From assembly GCA_945889315.1 (NCBI GenBank), contig CAMDBP010000001.1, forward strand, positions 1-45,004: DNA of 45,004 bases, in the 5' to 3' direction. Positions 25,087 through 34,133 of this stretch are shown piece by piece (position 1 is the stretch's first letter; each line of letters begins with the position of its first letter). The notes under the pieces were generated by a model. It did no database searches and was not told where the DNA came from. It saw only the letters and a list, made by a program, of their open reading frames with translations. The translations under genes and the position numbers were made by a program. The stretch comes from Chitinophaga pinensis. GTDB taxonomy: Bacteria; Bacteroidota; Bacteroidia; NS11-12g; UBA9320.

Positions 25087-25842
25087 ATGAAAAAAACAGT
25101 AATCATAGCATTCAGTGCACTTTTGATAGGCTTTGCCGGATGTAAACCTGAAGAGGAAGAACCAAAACCAGATTTACCGCAAGAAGTATCAGACATGACT
25201 GTCACTATTAATCATAAACTAGGAGCAGAAGATCTTGATTTTGTATCTACTTTTACGCTACCAAGTCAGGAAACAGTTTCCTTCGGTAGATATGCCTATA
25301 TATTGAGTGAGTTTTACCTAACCACGATGGACGATACCAAGGTTTCTTTAGGAAAACAATACGCTTATATACAAGTAAATGGTGACAAAACCAGTTTCAC
25401 ACTTAAAAATGTACCGATGGGAAATTACAAATCACTGGGATTATCCATTGGCCTAGATTCGGCAACCAATCATGGCAACCCGAATGTGTATATGTCAGAA
25501 CATCCATTGGCACCTATCAACAACTCGCTTTATTGGGGATGGACAGCTGGCTACGTATACACTGCGATAGAGGGAATTACAACCGCCAATAATGAAAGTT
25601 TTATTTTTCATTTATCTGGAGTTCACAACAAAACCGATTTTGACTTACCTATTTACTTTACAAAGAAAGAAGCGGCGCTTAAAGCTATACTTGAGTATGA
25701 TGTAGCAGAAGTATTTCAAAATCCAGAAACCTATACTATCAGCATAGATGGGGCCAGTACACACAGCATCACAGACCCTGTAACTACTAAACTATTTGCC
25801 AATATGGTAGATGTGTTTAGTGTTAAAAGCATAACAGAATAG
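25087..25842 (+). CDS. MbnP family copper-binding lipoprotein (locus 1)
   Basis: The 251-residue product has a lipoprotein signal with the lipobox GFAGC (Cys19) followed by an acidic linker. The body matches the MbnP family: VTINHKLGAEDLDF near the start and the family core LYWGWTAGYVYTAIEG with Trp150 and Trp152. In characterised MbnP a conserved Trp is oxidised to kynurenine by MbnH and helps form a copper site. Which Trp is used here is not known. It is preceded by the HMA-MauE gene (2 bp) and followed by MbnH (4 bp). The lipid anchor places it on the inner or outer membrane facing the periplasm, or on the cell surface. Confidence 0.85.
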   Translation: MKKTVIIAFSALLIGFAGCKPEEEEPKPDLPQEVSDMTVTINHKLGAEDLDFVSTFTLPSQETVSFGRYAYILSEFYLTTMDDTKVSLGKQYAYIQVNGDKTSFTLKNVPMGNYKSLGLSIGLDSATNHGNPNVYMSEHPLAPINNSLYWGWTAGYVYTAIEGITTANNESFIFHLSGVHNKTDFDLPIYFTKKEAALKAILEYDVAEVFQNPETYTISIDGASTHSITDPVTTKLFANMVDVFSVKSITE

Positions 25843-25846
25843 ACCT

Positions 25847-26956
25847 ATGAAAAAACTGGGAGTCATATTGTTTTTAATAGCCAGCATTTATGCATGTAAA
25901 GATGTCATAAATGAAATTCCAGACACCCCTTTTAGCACCACACCGTATGTCTTCACCTATGATAAGGCACTACTTCCACCACCTAGAATACCTGCCGACA
26001 ACCCTATAACAGCAGAAGGCGTTTTTCTAGGTAGAATGCTATTTTACGATCCTATTCTAAGTGCAGATAGCTCTCAAAGTTGCGGTAGCTGTCACAACCA
26101 ATCTAGAGGATTTACGGATAACGGAAAAGAATTTAGCATGGGAATAACGGGGGCTATCGGTAAACGGAACTCAATGCCTATTTTTAATTTAATGTGGCAT
26201 TTGGATGGTTTATTTTGGGACGGTAGATCAGATGTATTGCGCCATCAGGCTATAACGCCTATAACTGATCCTACGGAAATGAATGAAACAGTGGGAAATG
26301 TGTTGGCTAAACTAAATAACAGTCCGTTGTATAAAGAACATTTTAAAAAAGCATTTAATGCGCAAGAACCCAGCGAAGAATTGTTGGGTAAGGCACTAGA
26401 GCAATTTATGATGAGTATTGTTTCTGGCAATTCTAAGTTTGATAGAGTAGCCTTGGGCATTGATAAATTTACAGCCCAAGAGAAGGTTGGTCAACTCATA
26501 TTTAATTCGGAAGCTATAACTATTGACAATGAAATAGACCCGAAAAATCCTCAAAACTTCGGCGCGGATTGTTTCCACTGCCATGGCAATAGTTTATTTA
26601 TGCGTAGAGAATTCCTAAACAACGGATTGCCCAGTAACGGGGATTTGGGACAGGGAGCAATAACTGGCAACCCAAAAAATGATTGTAATTTCAAAACACC
26701 AAGTTTGCGAAACATAGAAAAAACTGGCCCGTATATGCATGATGGTCGATTTAAAACGTTAGAAGAAGTAGTGCAGTTCTACTTAGGACCTATGAAAGAC
26801 AATTGCAATAGTTTAGCCAACAGTCCCAATATGCATGCACTTAAAGATTCTGTATATTTGAGTCCCGCTCACAAAGCAGCTCTAATATCGTTTTTAAAAA
26901 CCTTAACCGACGACGAATTATTAACCAAAGAAGAATATTCAAATCCATTTAAATAA
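25847..26956 (+). CDS. MbnH-like di-haem cytochrome c peroxidase/MauG family lipoprotein (locus 1)
   Basis: The 369-residue protein has a lipobox SIYAC (Cys17) and two CxxCH haem-c sites: CGSCH (Cys79, Cys82, His83) and CFHCH (Cys242, Cys245, His246). The surrounding LGRMLFYDPILSADSSQSC, WDGRSDVLRHQA and GPYMHDGRFKTLEEV stretches are typical of the bacterial di-haem peroxidase/MauG superfamily. Because it follows an MbnP gene by 4 bp, I read it as MbnH, the enzyme that makes kynurenine in MbnP, rather than a plain hydrogen peroxide-reducing peroxidase. Sequence alone does not prove the choice. Confidence 0.83.
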   Translation: MKKLGVILFLIASIYACKDVINEIPDTPFSTTPYVFTYDKALLPPPRIPADNPITAEGVFLGRMLFYDPILSADSSQSCGSCHNQSRGFTDNGKEFSMGITGAIGKRNSMPIFNLMWHLDGLFWDGRSDVLRHQAITPITDPTEMNETVGNVLAKLNNSPLYKEHFKKAFNAQEPSEELLGKALEQFMMSIVSGNSKFDRVALGIDKFTAQEKVGQLIFNSEAITIDNEIDPKNPQNFGADCFHCHGNSLFMRREFLNNGLPSNGDLGQGAITGNPKNDCNFKTPSLRNIEKTGPYMHDGRFKTLEEVVQFYLGPMKDNCNSLANSPNMHALKDSVYLSPAHKAALISFLKTLTDDELLTKEEYSNPFK

Positions 26957-26970
26957 TAACAATTAATAAC

Positions 26971-27333
26971 ATGAAGAACATAATTTTAGCCGTATTAATG
27001 GTCGCTACACTAGGTGTATCCGCCAAAACAATTACCAAACAAATCTTAGTGAAAGGGGAGTGCGGAATGTGCAAAGAGAAAATTGAAAAAGCATTAGACA
27101 TGCCAGGTGTATCATTCGCAGAGTGGAATGCCGAGACTAAAATGCTAACTGTACGTTACAATGATAAAAAAGTAACTGAGGACAAACTACACGAAACCAT
27201 TAGCACTTTGGGTTACGCTACCGACAAAATGGAAGCAAACAAAGATAGCCAAGGTAAACTAGACAAATGTTGCCAACCTAAAAAACCAGCATGCGCTTCT
27301 GAGAAAGCTGGATGTTGCCAAAAGAAATCGTAA
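26971..27333 (+). CDS. Secreted heavy-metal-associated (HMA) protein with Cys-rich tail
   Basis: The 120-residue product starts with a signal peptide (MKNIILAVLMVATLGVSA) and carries an HMA domain (about residues 20-85, GECGMC with Cys31 and Cys34). It ends in a Lys/Cys-rich tail containing CCQ, PAC and GCC. It is the last gene of locus 1, 14 bp after MbnH. It most likely acts as a periplasmic copper chaperone or sponge; copper rather than zinc or mercury is inferred from the MbnP/MbnH context. Confidence 0.85.
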   Translation: MKNIILAVLMVATLGVSAKTITKQILVKGECGMCKEKIEKALDMPGVSFAEWNAETKMLTVRYNDKKVTEDKLHETISTLGYATDKMEANKDSQGKLDKCCQPKKPACASEKAGCCQKKS

Positions 27334-27352
27334 GATAACGCATTCAGAAATT

Positions 27353-27386
27353 AAAAAGGTCATTAGCTATGCTAGTGACCTTTTTT
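27353..27386. terminator. Terminator after copper locus 1
   Basis: GGTCATTAGC and GCTAGTGACC form a 10-bp stem (one G-T pair) around a TAT loop, with A-run and T-run on either side. It can stop transcription from both the HMA gene and the convergent gene. Confidence 0.85.
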
Positions 27387-27442
27387 GTTACTGTTTTCTC
27401 TATCAGAGGTGTTTGCAGACCAGCTTGGGATGAGAACATACT

Positions 27443-29185
27443 CTACTGATTGTTCTGCTCCCTAATCAGTATGCATTTTTTAATCACCTGGAAACCGCTG
27501 TAGTCGCAAATAGCATAATAGGTACCCGGTGGATTTTTACTCAAATCAATAACAATTGGATGCGACGCTGAAATCACGTTACTTTGGTAAACGGTTCTTC
27601 CTAGTACATCACGCACCTCTATCGCTGTCAAATTTTGTAATCCCTTCAAGGTAAATTTACCAGAAGATGGATTTGGGTAAACTACGGTATGAATTTCCAT
27701 AGCAATCGCATTAAACCCAGCACTAGAGGTGTCTTTCACCGTAGTATCTTGTTGTGTGGTATCTTGATGTGTAGTTGTATCTATCCCATTACATGCCGTA
27801 GGCCAAGGGTCTACTTCTAGTGGTAATCCAGGCGTTAGTGTTCTCCCTGTAAATGCACTATAGTCTTTACCATATTTATAGGTTCTAAAGGTCACGTTCA
27901 GCGATGGAGCGTCTCCTTGTTTCGTAAAGTTTGAATTTTTCATTGGATTAGTATACTCCCAAACTACGGAGTCTGCGCTCAAGTCGTATTCTGTATATTT
28001 TCCTTTGGTTGCTTCGGTAAAATAAAGATTACCATTAGGTAAAACCGTAGCAGAAGCCATAATTCCTGAGAAAAACTCTTGCGGCACTTTCTTGGTAAAT
28101 CTAAAATCAGGTGCTGATGGGCTGTATTTACCATTTGAGCCTAACGTATATTTCATGCCATCCCAAGATGGTGTAATAATGTCGATTGCTGAGTAGTTAG
28201 GTCCCGCCATATTATTAAAGGTAATGATGCTATTGGTATAATCACCATATTGTACCCAGTGAGGATCATGCTGACCATTAAACACTTGATCGGTATCACC
28301 CCCTTGATTATACGCCGCTGGATTTCCCCATCTATAAAGTATATCACCACCTTTACCTTGCGCACCACCTATGTGACCTGAACTTTGACTGCTTGTTGTG
28401 CCGTGATCTATTATGTAAATTTCATCAAATGTGTGTCCGCTTAAGGCAATTTGATCTAACTCAGCATTATACGATACAGAATTAAAATGCAGCCAATCCT
28501 TAAAAGTACCGATACCTTCTGGTCTGTAGTTTAAATTTAACAATTCTGGTGAGCTTGCTACGATGCCATAATTAGTCAATTTTTCATCAATATCTTGAAC
28601 GATGTGCTCGGAAGCTTTCCATTGCCAAACAATATTAGCGCCTGTAGCTCCTGTAGGTTGCAATTCCAACACTAAATCGTCCCAGATTTCTCCCAAACCC
28701 ATTTCATTATTGGGGTCTCTACCCATATTACGAACTTGAGGTGCTGGAATTTTTTTCCAAACATTACATAAAATGTTACCGTTAGGCATTATTTCGATAT
28801 CGTGATGCAAGGTCATAGTATCGTTAGATAATTTATACTTCCATTGCAAAGCTCCGCTCCAACTATAGCGTTCTATAAAACCTTGAGAACCTCCACCCAC
28901 AAAAACAGTTGCAGGATCTATTGATGTTTTGATAAGATCTCCATTAGGCTGCAAATAGGCAATTAAGGTATTGCCACTAGTAGTCCATTGATGAATTTTT
29001 TGGCCACAGTTATTAATTAAATAGACTGTCGGACTATTATACGTATAAATCAAGGTATAACTATCAAAAGCAGTTGGTGAATTAACCGTAGTGCCAACGG
29101 TTTGTATTTGTGCAATCGCTGCTGCTGTAAAAAGGATAAGACCTAATAAAAAAGAGCGTTGGAACAATTTAATAAATTTGAACAT
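27443..29185 (-). CDS. Aryl-sulfotransferase-like beta-propeller protein with T9SS sorting domain
   Basis: The 580-residue protein has a signal peptide ending AIAQ (about residue 25) and an arylsulfotransferase (ASST)-like body with LHHDIEIMPNGNILCNVWKK, DWLHFNSVSYNAELDQIALSGHTFDEIYIIDHG, FNGQHDPHWVQYGDYTNSIITFNN and WEYTNPM. A Thr/Asp/Gln-rich linker with repeated QDTT units (about 470-490) follows. The last 75 residues (VYPNPSSGKFTLKG...) are a T9SS type A sorting domain. ASST enzymes move sulfate from aryl sulfates to phenols; the active-site His needed for this may be one of the HD/HH positions above, but activity is not proven. It converges on copper locus 1 across a shared terminator. 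Confidence 0.8.
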   Translation of the reverse strand: MFKFIKLFQRSFLLGLILFTAAAIAQIQTVGTTVNSPTAFDSYTLIYTYNSPTVYLINNCGQKIHQWTTSGNTLIAYLQPNGDLIKTSIDPATVFVGGGSQGFIERYSWSGALQWKYKLSNDTMTLHHDIEIMPNGNILCNVWKKIPAPQVRNMGRDPNNEMGLGEIWDDLVLELQPTGATGANIVWQWKASEHIVQDIDEKLTNYGIVASSPELLNLNYRPEGIGTFKDWLHFNSVSYNAELDQIALSGHTFDEIYIIDHGTTSSQSSGHIGGAQGKGGDILYRWGNPAAYNQGGDTDQVFNGQHDPHWVQYGDYTNSIITFNNMAGPNYSAIDIITPSWDGMKYTLGSNGKYSPSAPDFRFTKKVPQEFFSGIMASATVLPNGNLYFTEATKGKYTEYDLSADSVVWEYTNPMKNSNFTKQGDAPSLNVTFRTYKYGKDYSAFTGRTLTPGLPLEVDPWPTACNGIDTTTHQDTTQQDTTVKDTSSAGFNAIAMEIHTVVYPNPSSGKFTLKGLQNLTAIEVRDVLGRTVYQSNVISASHPIVIDLSKNPPGTYYAICDYSGFQVIKKCILIREQNNQ

Positions 29186-29196
29186 ATTTAAGATAT

Positions 29197-29204
29197 CAAA
29201 TGTA
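29197..29204 (-). promoter_or_regulatory. -7 promoter element (TACATTTG, minus strand) of the ASST-like gene
   Basis: On the minus strand this is an exact TAnnTTTG match ending 11 bp before the ATG at 29185. Confidence 0.6.
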
Positions 29205-29382
29205 GGTAATCTAACAACTCCCGTATGTCATGTTTTTATGATAATAAATAAGCGGACTAGACAGACTAAGAACAAAATATGTTAGGCATTAGTATTACTT
29301 GGAATAGGACCCTATTTTTTTATAATTCCGCAAGAGGAATAGTAGGCTTAACCTATCCATAATACATCTGCAAAAAGTATAT

Positions 29383-29390
29383 TACTTTTG
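29383..29390 (+). promoter_or_regulatory. -7 promoter element (TACTTTTG) of the 1087-residue BNR gene, near-leaderless
   Basis: This exact TAnnTTTG match ends 6 bp before the ATG at 29397. It contains the TTG that would be the alternative upstream start at 29388, so that TTG is promoter, not coding. Confidence 0.65.
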
Positions 29391-29396
29391 ACGCAA

Positions 29397-32300
29397 ATGA
29401 AGTGGAACATAAATTTGCTTAAATGTATTTTGATAACGTTTTGCAGCTCTTTGTTGAGCTCGGCAGAAGCTCAAAGTACTAAAATTACGTGGGACAGTAT
29501 TAATACGAATGCGATAAAAATGCGTAGTGTAGGTCCTGCTTTTATGGCGGGCCGAATAGCCGATATTGCGATAGACCCCAAAGACGAAAGCCACTATTAC
29601 GTAGGTGTAGCCTCCGGCGGCGTATGGGAAACCGTGAATGCAGGAGTTACCTTTTCTCCTGTTTTTGATGGACAAAAAGTATACAGCATAGGTTGTATTA
29701 CGATTGATGCAAATACCGGCAACCTATGGGTAGGGACCGGCGAAAATGTAGGTGGACGACACATAAGCTATGGCGATGGCATTTATCTAAGTAAGGATGG
29801 CGGCAAGTCTTGGCATAATATGGGACTCAAAACCTCTGAACACATTTCTAAAATAGTAGTGCATCCTACTAATCCAGATATTGTATGGGTAGCTAGTCAA
29901 GGGCCTTTATGGACCAAAGGTGGCGAACGCGGCGTATACATGACCACCGATGGCGGTAAGAAATGGAAACGCACCTTGGGCGATAGCGATTGGACAGGCG
30001 CTACCGACATCCTTATTGATCCTAGAAATCCAGAAGTGTTATACGCCGCAACTTGGCAAAGACACAGAACGGTGGCAGCCTACATGGGCGGCGGTCCTGA
30101 GTCTGCTATTTATAAAAGTACCGATGGAGGTAAAGAATGGGAAAAACTAAAAACCGGCCTGCCAAACGGCAATATGGGTAAAATAGGAATGGCTATATCA
30201 CCACAAAATCCAGATGTTATATACGCTGCCATAGAGCTGGATTTGAAGAAAGGTGGTTTTTACCGAAGCAGTAACAAAGGTGCAAGCTGGCAAAAAATGA
30301 GTGATATGGTAGCCGGTGGTACAGGACCACATTATTACCAAGAAATATATGCTAGTCCGCACGAGTTTGATAAGGTATATTTTGCCAACAACTATCTTAT
30401 GGTAACCGCAGATGGTGGCAAAACCTTTCAAAACGTAAACGAATCGTCAAAACACGTAGATAATCACACGGTAGTATTTAGACAAAGCGATCCCGATTAC
30501 CTCATGGTAGGTACCGATGGTGGGGTGTATGAAAGTTTTGATATGGCCAACTCATGGCGACACTTGGGTAATATGCCCATTACCCAATATTACAAAATAG
30601 CATTAGATGATGCCAAGCCGTTTTACAGTATATACGGCGGCACGCAAGATAACAATACCCAAGGTGGACCCAGTAGAACCAATACTAACAGTGGCATGAC
30701 GAATGCAGACTGGAAAGTGGTGCTGGGTGGTGACGGTCATCAACCCGCTACCGAACCTGGCAATCCTAATATAATATATGCACAAAGCCAAGAAGGATAT
30801 TTTACACGAATAGACATTGCCAGCGGCGATAAAGTAGCCATACGACCCCAACCAGCATACGGCGAATCGTATGAGCGATATAACTGGGATGCCCCTATTT
30901 TGGTAAGTGCTCACAGTCCTAGCAGAATTTATGTAGCATCCCACCGTCTTTGGAAATCGGATGACCGAGGAGATACATGGAATGCTATTTCCGGGGATTT
31001 AACCCGAAACGAAGAGCGGTTTAATTTACCAATTATGGGTCGCAAACAAGGACTTACCAACGCCTGGGATGTATATGCGATGAGTAATTACAATACCATT
31101 AGTAGTATAGCAGAAAGCCCCAAAAACGAACAATTAATGTATATTGGTACAGACGACGGATTCATACAAATAACAGAAAACGGTGGCAAAACGTGGGATG
31201 CTACTGAGGTCAAAAAGTTGCCCGGAGCTCCAGATCGGGGGTATATAAATGACATAAAAGCAGATTTATTTGATGAAAATACCGCATACCTCGCCTTAGA
31301 CAATCATAAAAATGGAGACTATAAACCATACTTGTATATGACTACAAACAAAGGCAAGTCGTGGAAGTGTATCTCTAGCAATATCCCCGAAAATAATTAC
31401 GTATGGCGTATCGTTCAAGACCATATAAATCCGAATTTGCTTTTTGTAGGCACAGAGTTTGGCTTGTACTTTACCGTAGACGGTGGCGAGCATTGGAAAC
31501 AAATAAAAAGCGGAGTTCCTACTATTTCGTTTCGGGATTTAGCGATACAACGCAGAGAGAACGACTTGGTGGCTGCCAGTTTTGGTCGAAGTATTTACAT
31601 TCTGGATGATTATTCTTTTTTGCGTGACCTCACACCTGAGCTAGTAGAAAAAGATGCTGCTATGTTAGCAATGCGAAATGCTTACCTATACACCCCCGTA
31701 AATGACGGCAGAGGTAAAGACGGTTACTTGGGTAGTCAAGAATATGTGGCTGAAAACCCAGAATATGGCGCAGTATTCACTTACTACCTAAAAGGAGAAC
31801 AAACGCTAAAAACCGCAGAGCGAACTAAAAAGGAGAAAGAGCTGAATAAGGCAGGAACAGATATTGATTTTGCAGGTTGGGATGTATTACTTGCCGAAAA
31901 GAATGAAACCAAAGAACAACATTGGGTAGTAATAACCGATGATAAGAATAAAGTAGTGCGTAAAATGCAAGTTCCATCTGGCAAAGGATTACATCGCTTT
32001 ACGTGGGATTTTAGTGCTGAAAATGCCATGCCCATAAACACAGGCGAAAAGTTAAACGAAAATAAAAATGGTGGATTTAGAGTGGGTCCAGGGACGTACC
32101 GTATTACGCTTTATTACGTATACCAAGGCAAAGCAATTCCAGTAACTACCCCAAAAAGTTTTGACGTTATTCCATTATATCCAGGAACGTTACCCTCCAA
32201 AAACGATGGCGTTAAAAACACCTTTATCGCACAATATGTGGCCGTTTCTTCTCGCAAAAGCCTTTTGGAATATGATTTTAACCAAGCCAAAAAACAAGCA

Positions 32301-32660
32301 TCTGCTATGGAATTGGCCTTAAAAAGATCTCCCAATTCTCTTGGCGCCTTAGAGTCTGAATTAGTCGACCTAAATAATGAACTAAGAAATCTAGATCTTC
32401 TCTTAGAAGGCAATCCACTCAAAGATGAAGTGGGTGAAAAAAATATTCCAACTATAAACGAGCGAATATGGGCAGCCAGTAGTGCTTTGTGGGGCGGAAA
32501 CGGTTACGGCCCAACTACTACAGCACAGCAAAGTTTGGATATAGCAGAACGTATGTTAGCTGACTTTGATGCTAAGCTCGCGGTTATAAAACTGAAGGCT
32601 GCTACTATTTACGAAGAATTGAAAAAATCTGGTGCTCCTTTAATACGAGGCATGGAGTAA
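29397..32660 (+). CDS. Large secreted BNR/VPS10-type propeller protein
   Basis: The 1087-residue product has a signal peptide ending SSAEAQ (about residue 26). Many Asp-box repeats follow (for example SKDGGKSW, TTDGGKKW, STDGGKEW, SSNKGASW, TADGGKTF, TENGGKTW, TTNKGKSW, TVDGGEHW), which form one or two sortilin-like ten-blade or seven-blade propellers over about residues 30-740. The C-terminal 330 residues hold a beta domain (about 770-920) and a helical end (about 935-1087) but no T9SS sorting domain. It belongs to a family usually annotated as glycosyl hydrolase or VPS10 protein; no hydrolase active site could be identified. It is divergent from the ASST-like gene and lies between the two copper loci without an obvious link. 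Confidence 0.83.
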   Translation: MKWNINLLKCILITFCSSLLSSAEAQSTKITWDSINTNAIKMRSVGPAFMAGRIADIAIDPKDESHYYVGVASGGVWETVNAGVTFSPVFDGQKVYSIGCITIDANTGNLWVGTGENVGGRHISYGDGIYLSKDGGKSWHNMGLKTSEHISKIVVHPTNPDIVWVASQGPLWTKGGERGVYMTTDGGKKWKRTLGDSDWTGATDILIDPRNPEVLYAATWQRHRTVAAYMGGGPESAIYKSTDGGKEWEKLKTGLPNGNMGKIGMAISPQNPDVIYAAIELDLKKGGFYRSSNKGASWQKMSDMVAGGTGPHYYQEIYASPHEFDKVYFANNYLMVTADGGKTFQNVNESSKHVDNHTVVFRQSDPDYLMVGTDGGVYESFDMANSWRHLGNMPITQYYKIALDDAKPFYSIYGGTQDNNTQGGPSRTNTNSGMTNADWKVVLGGDGHQPATEPGNPNIIYAQSQEGYFTRIDIASGDKVAIRPQPAYGESYERYNWDAPILVSAHSPSRIYVASHRLWKSDDRGDTWNAISGDLTRNEERFNLPIMGRKQGLTNAWDVYAMSNYNTISSIAESPKNEQLMYIGTDDGFIQITENGGKTWDATEVKKLPGAPDRGYINDIKADLFDENTAYLALDNHKNGDYKPYLYMTTNKGKSWKCISSNIPENNYVWRIVQDHINPNLLFVGTEFGLYFTVDGGEHWKQIKSGVPTISFRDLAIQRRENDLVAASFGRSIYILDDYSFLRDLTPELVEKDAAMLAMRNAYLYTPVNDGRGKDGYLGSQEYVAENPEYGAVFTYYLKGEQTLKTAERTKKEKELNKAGTDIDFAGWDVLLAEKNETKEQHWVVITDDKNKVVRKMQVPSGKGLHRFTWDFSAENAMPINTGEKLNENKNGGFRVGPGTYRITLYYVYQGKAIPVTTPKSFDVIPLYPGTLPSKNDGVKNTFIAQYVAVSSRKSLLEYDFNQAKKQASAMELALKRSPNSLGALESELVDLNNELRNLDLLLEGNPLKDEVGEKNIPTINERIWAASSALWGGNGYGPTTTAQQSLDIAERMLADFDAKLAVIKLKAATIYEELKKSGAPLIRGME

Positions 32661-32682
32661 TCATGTGAAAAGGTAGCAAAAG

Positions 32683-32711
32683 AAAAGGAAAGCCATTGGC
32701 TTCCCTTTTTT
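32683..32711. terminator. Bidirectional terminator between the BNR gene and the YHYH gene
   Basis: A 12-position stem (11 pairs, one A-C mismatch) with an ATT loop is flanked by A and T runs. It serves both convergent units. Confidence 0.7.
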
Positions 32712-32729
32712 AATAGTATAATTTACCAC

Positions 32730-34097
32730 TTACCTTGTAATCACAACGGCTTTTGAAGTACTAGACTTCCCGTTTGATATTTTTACAAAATAGGCTCCTT
32801 CATATACCGTTTGCACATCAAAATACGCTATCGTTTGTCCTTTATTTATGTGGGTACTGCTTATTAATTTTCCCGTTACATCTAGGAGTTCTATGGTCAT
32901 GTCTTCCGTCACTAAGTTTCCTATTTGTATAGCAATTAAATCCGTTGCTGGATTAGGAAATACATTAATGTCTAGACGATTAACATCATTTACATTTCCT
33001 GTACTAGTAGTGTAAACCGTAGTAGTCTCGCCTACAGATGTCACCTTTGCATTGGTTCTTGTCCCATAAAATGTTGGCCCAACTGCATAAGGATACGTAG
33101 AGTTCCAATTTTCATCTACCGTACAGAAATAAGCATACGTTCCATTAGGATACTCAGGAGTAACACAGAATCTACCATTGTGCTCATCTAGGTAAGTCTC
33201 GTCAGCGTTAGTTGCGAATACATAATCTTCTCTAAAATAACCCAAAAAATAAGTGCCACTAATTGCAGGCCCTGTTGCTGAAGCACTGCCATCTGGCTTG
33301 GTAGTTCGTGTAGTTATATTTCTAAGGCTATAGCCCGATTTCATTCGGCTTATGCCTCCTGTTCCGTCTTTTTTGGTATAGCCATACGCTCCGTAAATCG
33401 GAAATCCATCATAGGCAAAACCTATCAATGGGGCGTGTTTGGTATCGTCTATTACATACAATCCATCAGCATCGTACAGATTACAAATGTCTGATATTAC
33501 CGTTTTGTCCAGTTTGAAAGCAGATGGATTTTGGTGGTGGTGATAATTACCCATGGCCGGATGGCCTTTAGCGCAATCAAATCCGGCTTTTTCGGCAGGT
33601 ATGGCATCTCTGTTCCAGTCTTGAGTTGCATTGGGTCCTCCAGGGCAAGGCGAGTTACCCGGACCACCACAAAGTGATTGCGTATTGGGGTTCCATGCTA
33701 CGCCGTCTCGGTAATCAAATAGTGCAACACCATTTATAAAAAGACCGATATTCCCTCCCGTGGTGACCATAGGTGCTCCGCTATTGGCCGCTGGATTTAA
33801 TGGGAACTTGTAAATCCCATTTTGGTTAGTTGCATTGCTTGGATTGCCATCGTTAAACGGCCCTGTTGGATAAGAAGGAATTCCCGTTGCGGTGACATAC
33901 ACAAAATCAGCAGAGTACTCTACTTTTTGGCAGTTATACAAAATATTGTTTTGGGTTAAGGTTGGATTTCCTTTAGGATAATAGGTGCCTGTTCCTTTGG
34001 TATTTTGCATCCACGAGCCAATGGCTGGACTTAGTTGAGCTAAAGCAGACGAAGCCAAAAGCAAAAAGCAGAATTGTGATAAAATTATTTTTTTCAT
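32730..34097 (-). CDS. YHYH-domain secreted protein with T9SS sorting domain (copper locus 2)
   Basis: The 455-residue protein has a signal peptide ending ALAQ (about residue 21), a YHYH domain and a T9SS type A sorting domain (about 375-455, INVFPNPATDLIAIQIG to KAVVITR). The name-giving motif reads NYHHHQNP (residues 184-191), so the second Tyr is His. Other features are GFDCAKGHPAMG, LIGFAYDGFPIYGAYGY and CVTPEYPNGTYAYF. The function of YHYH domains is not established; the clustered His suggests metal binding. It is the last gene of the locus 2 operon, 36 bp after MbnH, which suggests its substrate or ligand is metal-related too. Confidence 0.83.
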   Translation of the reverse strand: MKKIILSQFCFLLLASSALAQLSPAIGSWMQNTKGTGTYYPKGNPTLTQNNILYNCQKVEYSADFVYVTATGIPSYPTGPFNDGNPSNATNQNGIYKFPLNPAANSGAPMVTTGGNIGLFINGVALFDYRDGVAWNPNTQSLCGGPGNSPCPGGPNATQDWNRDAIPAEKAGFDCAKGHPAMGNYHHHQNPSAFKLDKTVISDICNLYDADGLYVIDDTKHAPLIGFAYDGFPIYGAYGYTKKDGTGGISRMKSGYSLRNITTRTTKPDGSASATGPAISGTYFLGYFREDYVFATNADETYLDEHNGRFCVTPEYPNGTYAYFCTVDENWNSTYPYAVGPTFYGTRTNAKVTSVGETTTVYTTSTGNVNDVNRLDINVFPNPATDLIAIQIGNLVTEDMTIELLDVTGKLISSTHINKGQTIAYFDVQTVYEGAYFVKISNGKSSTSKAVVITR

Positions 34098-34133
34098 TTA
34101 GTTAAGGTTTTTAATATAGACGTATTTAAAATG

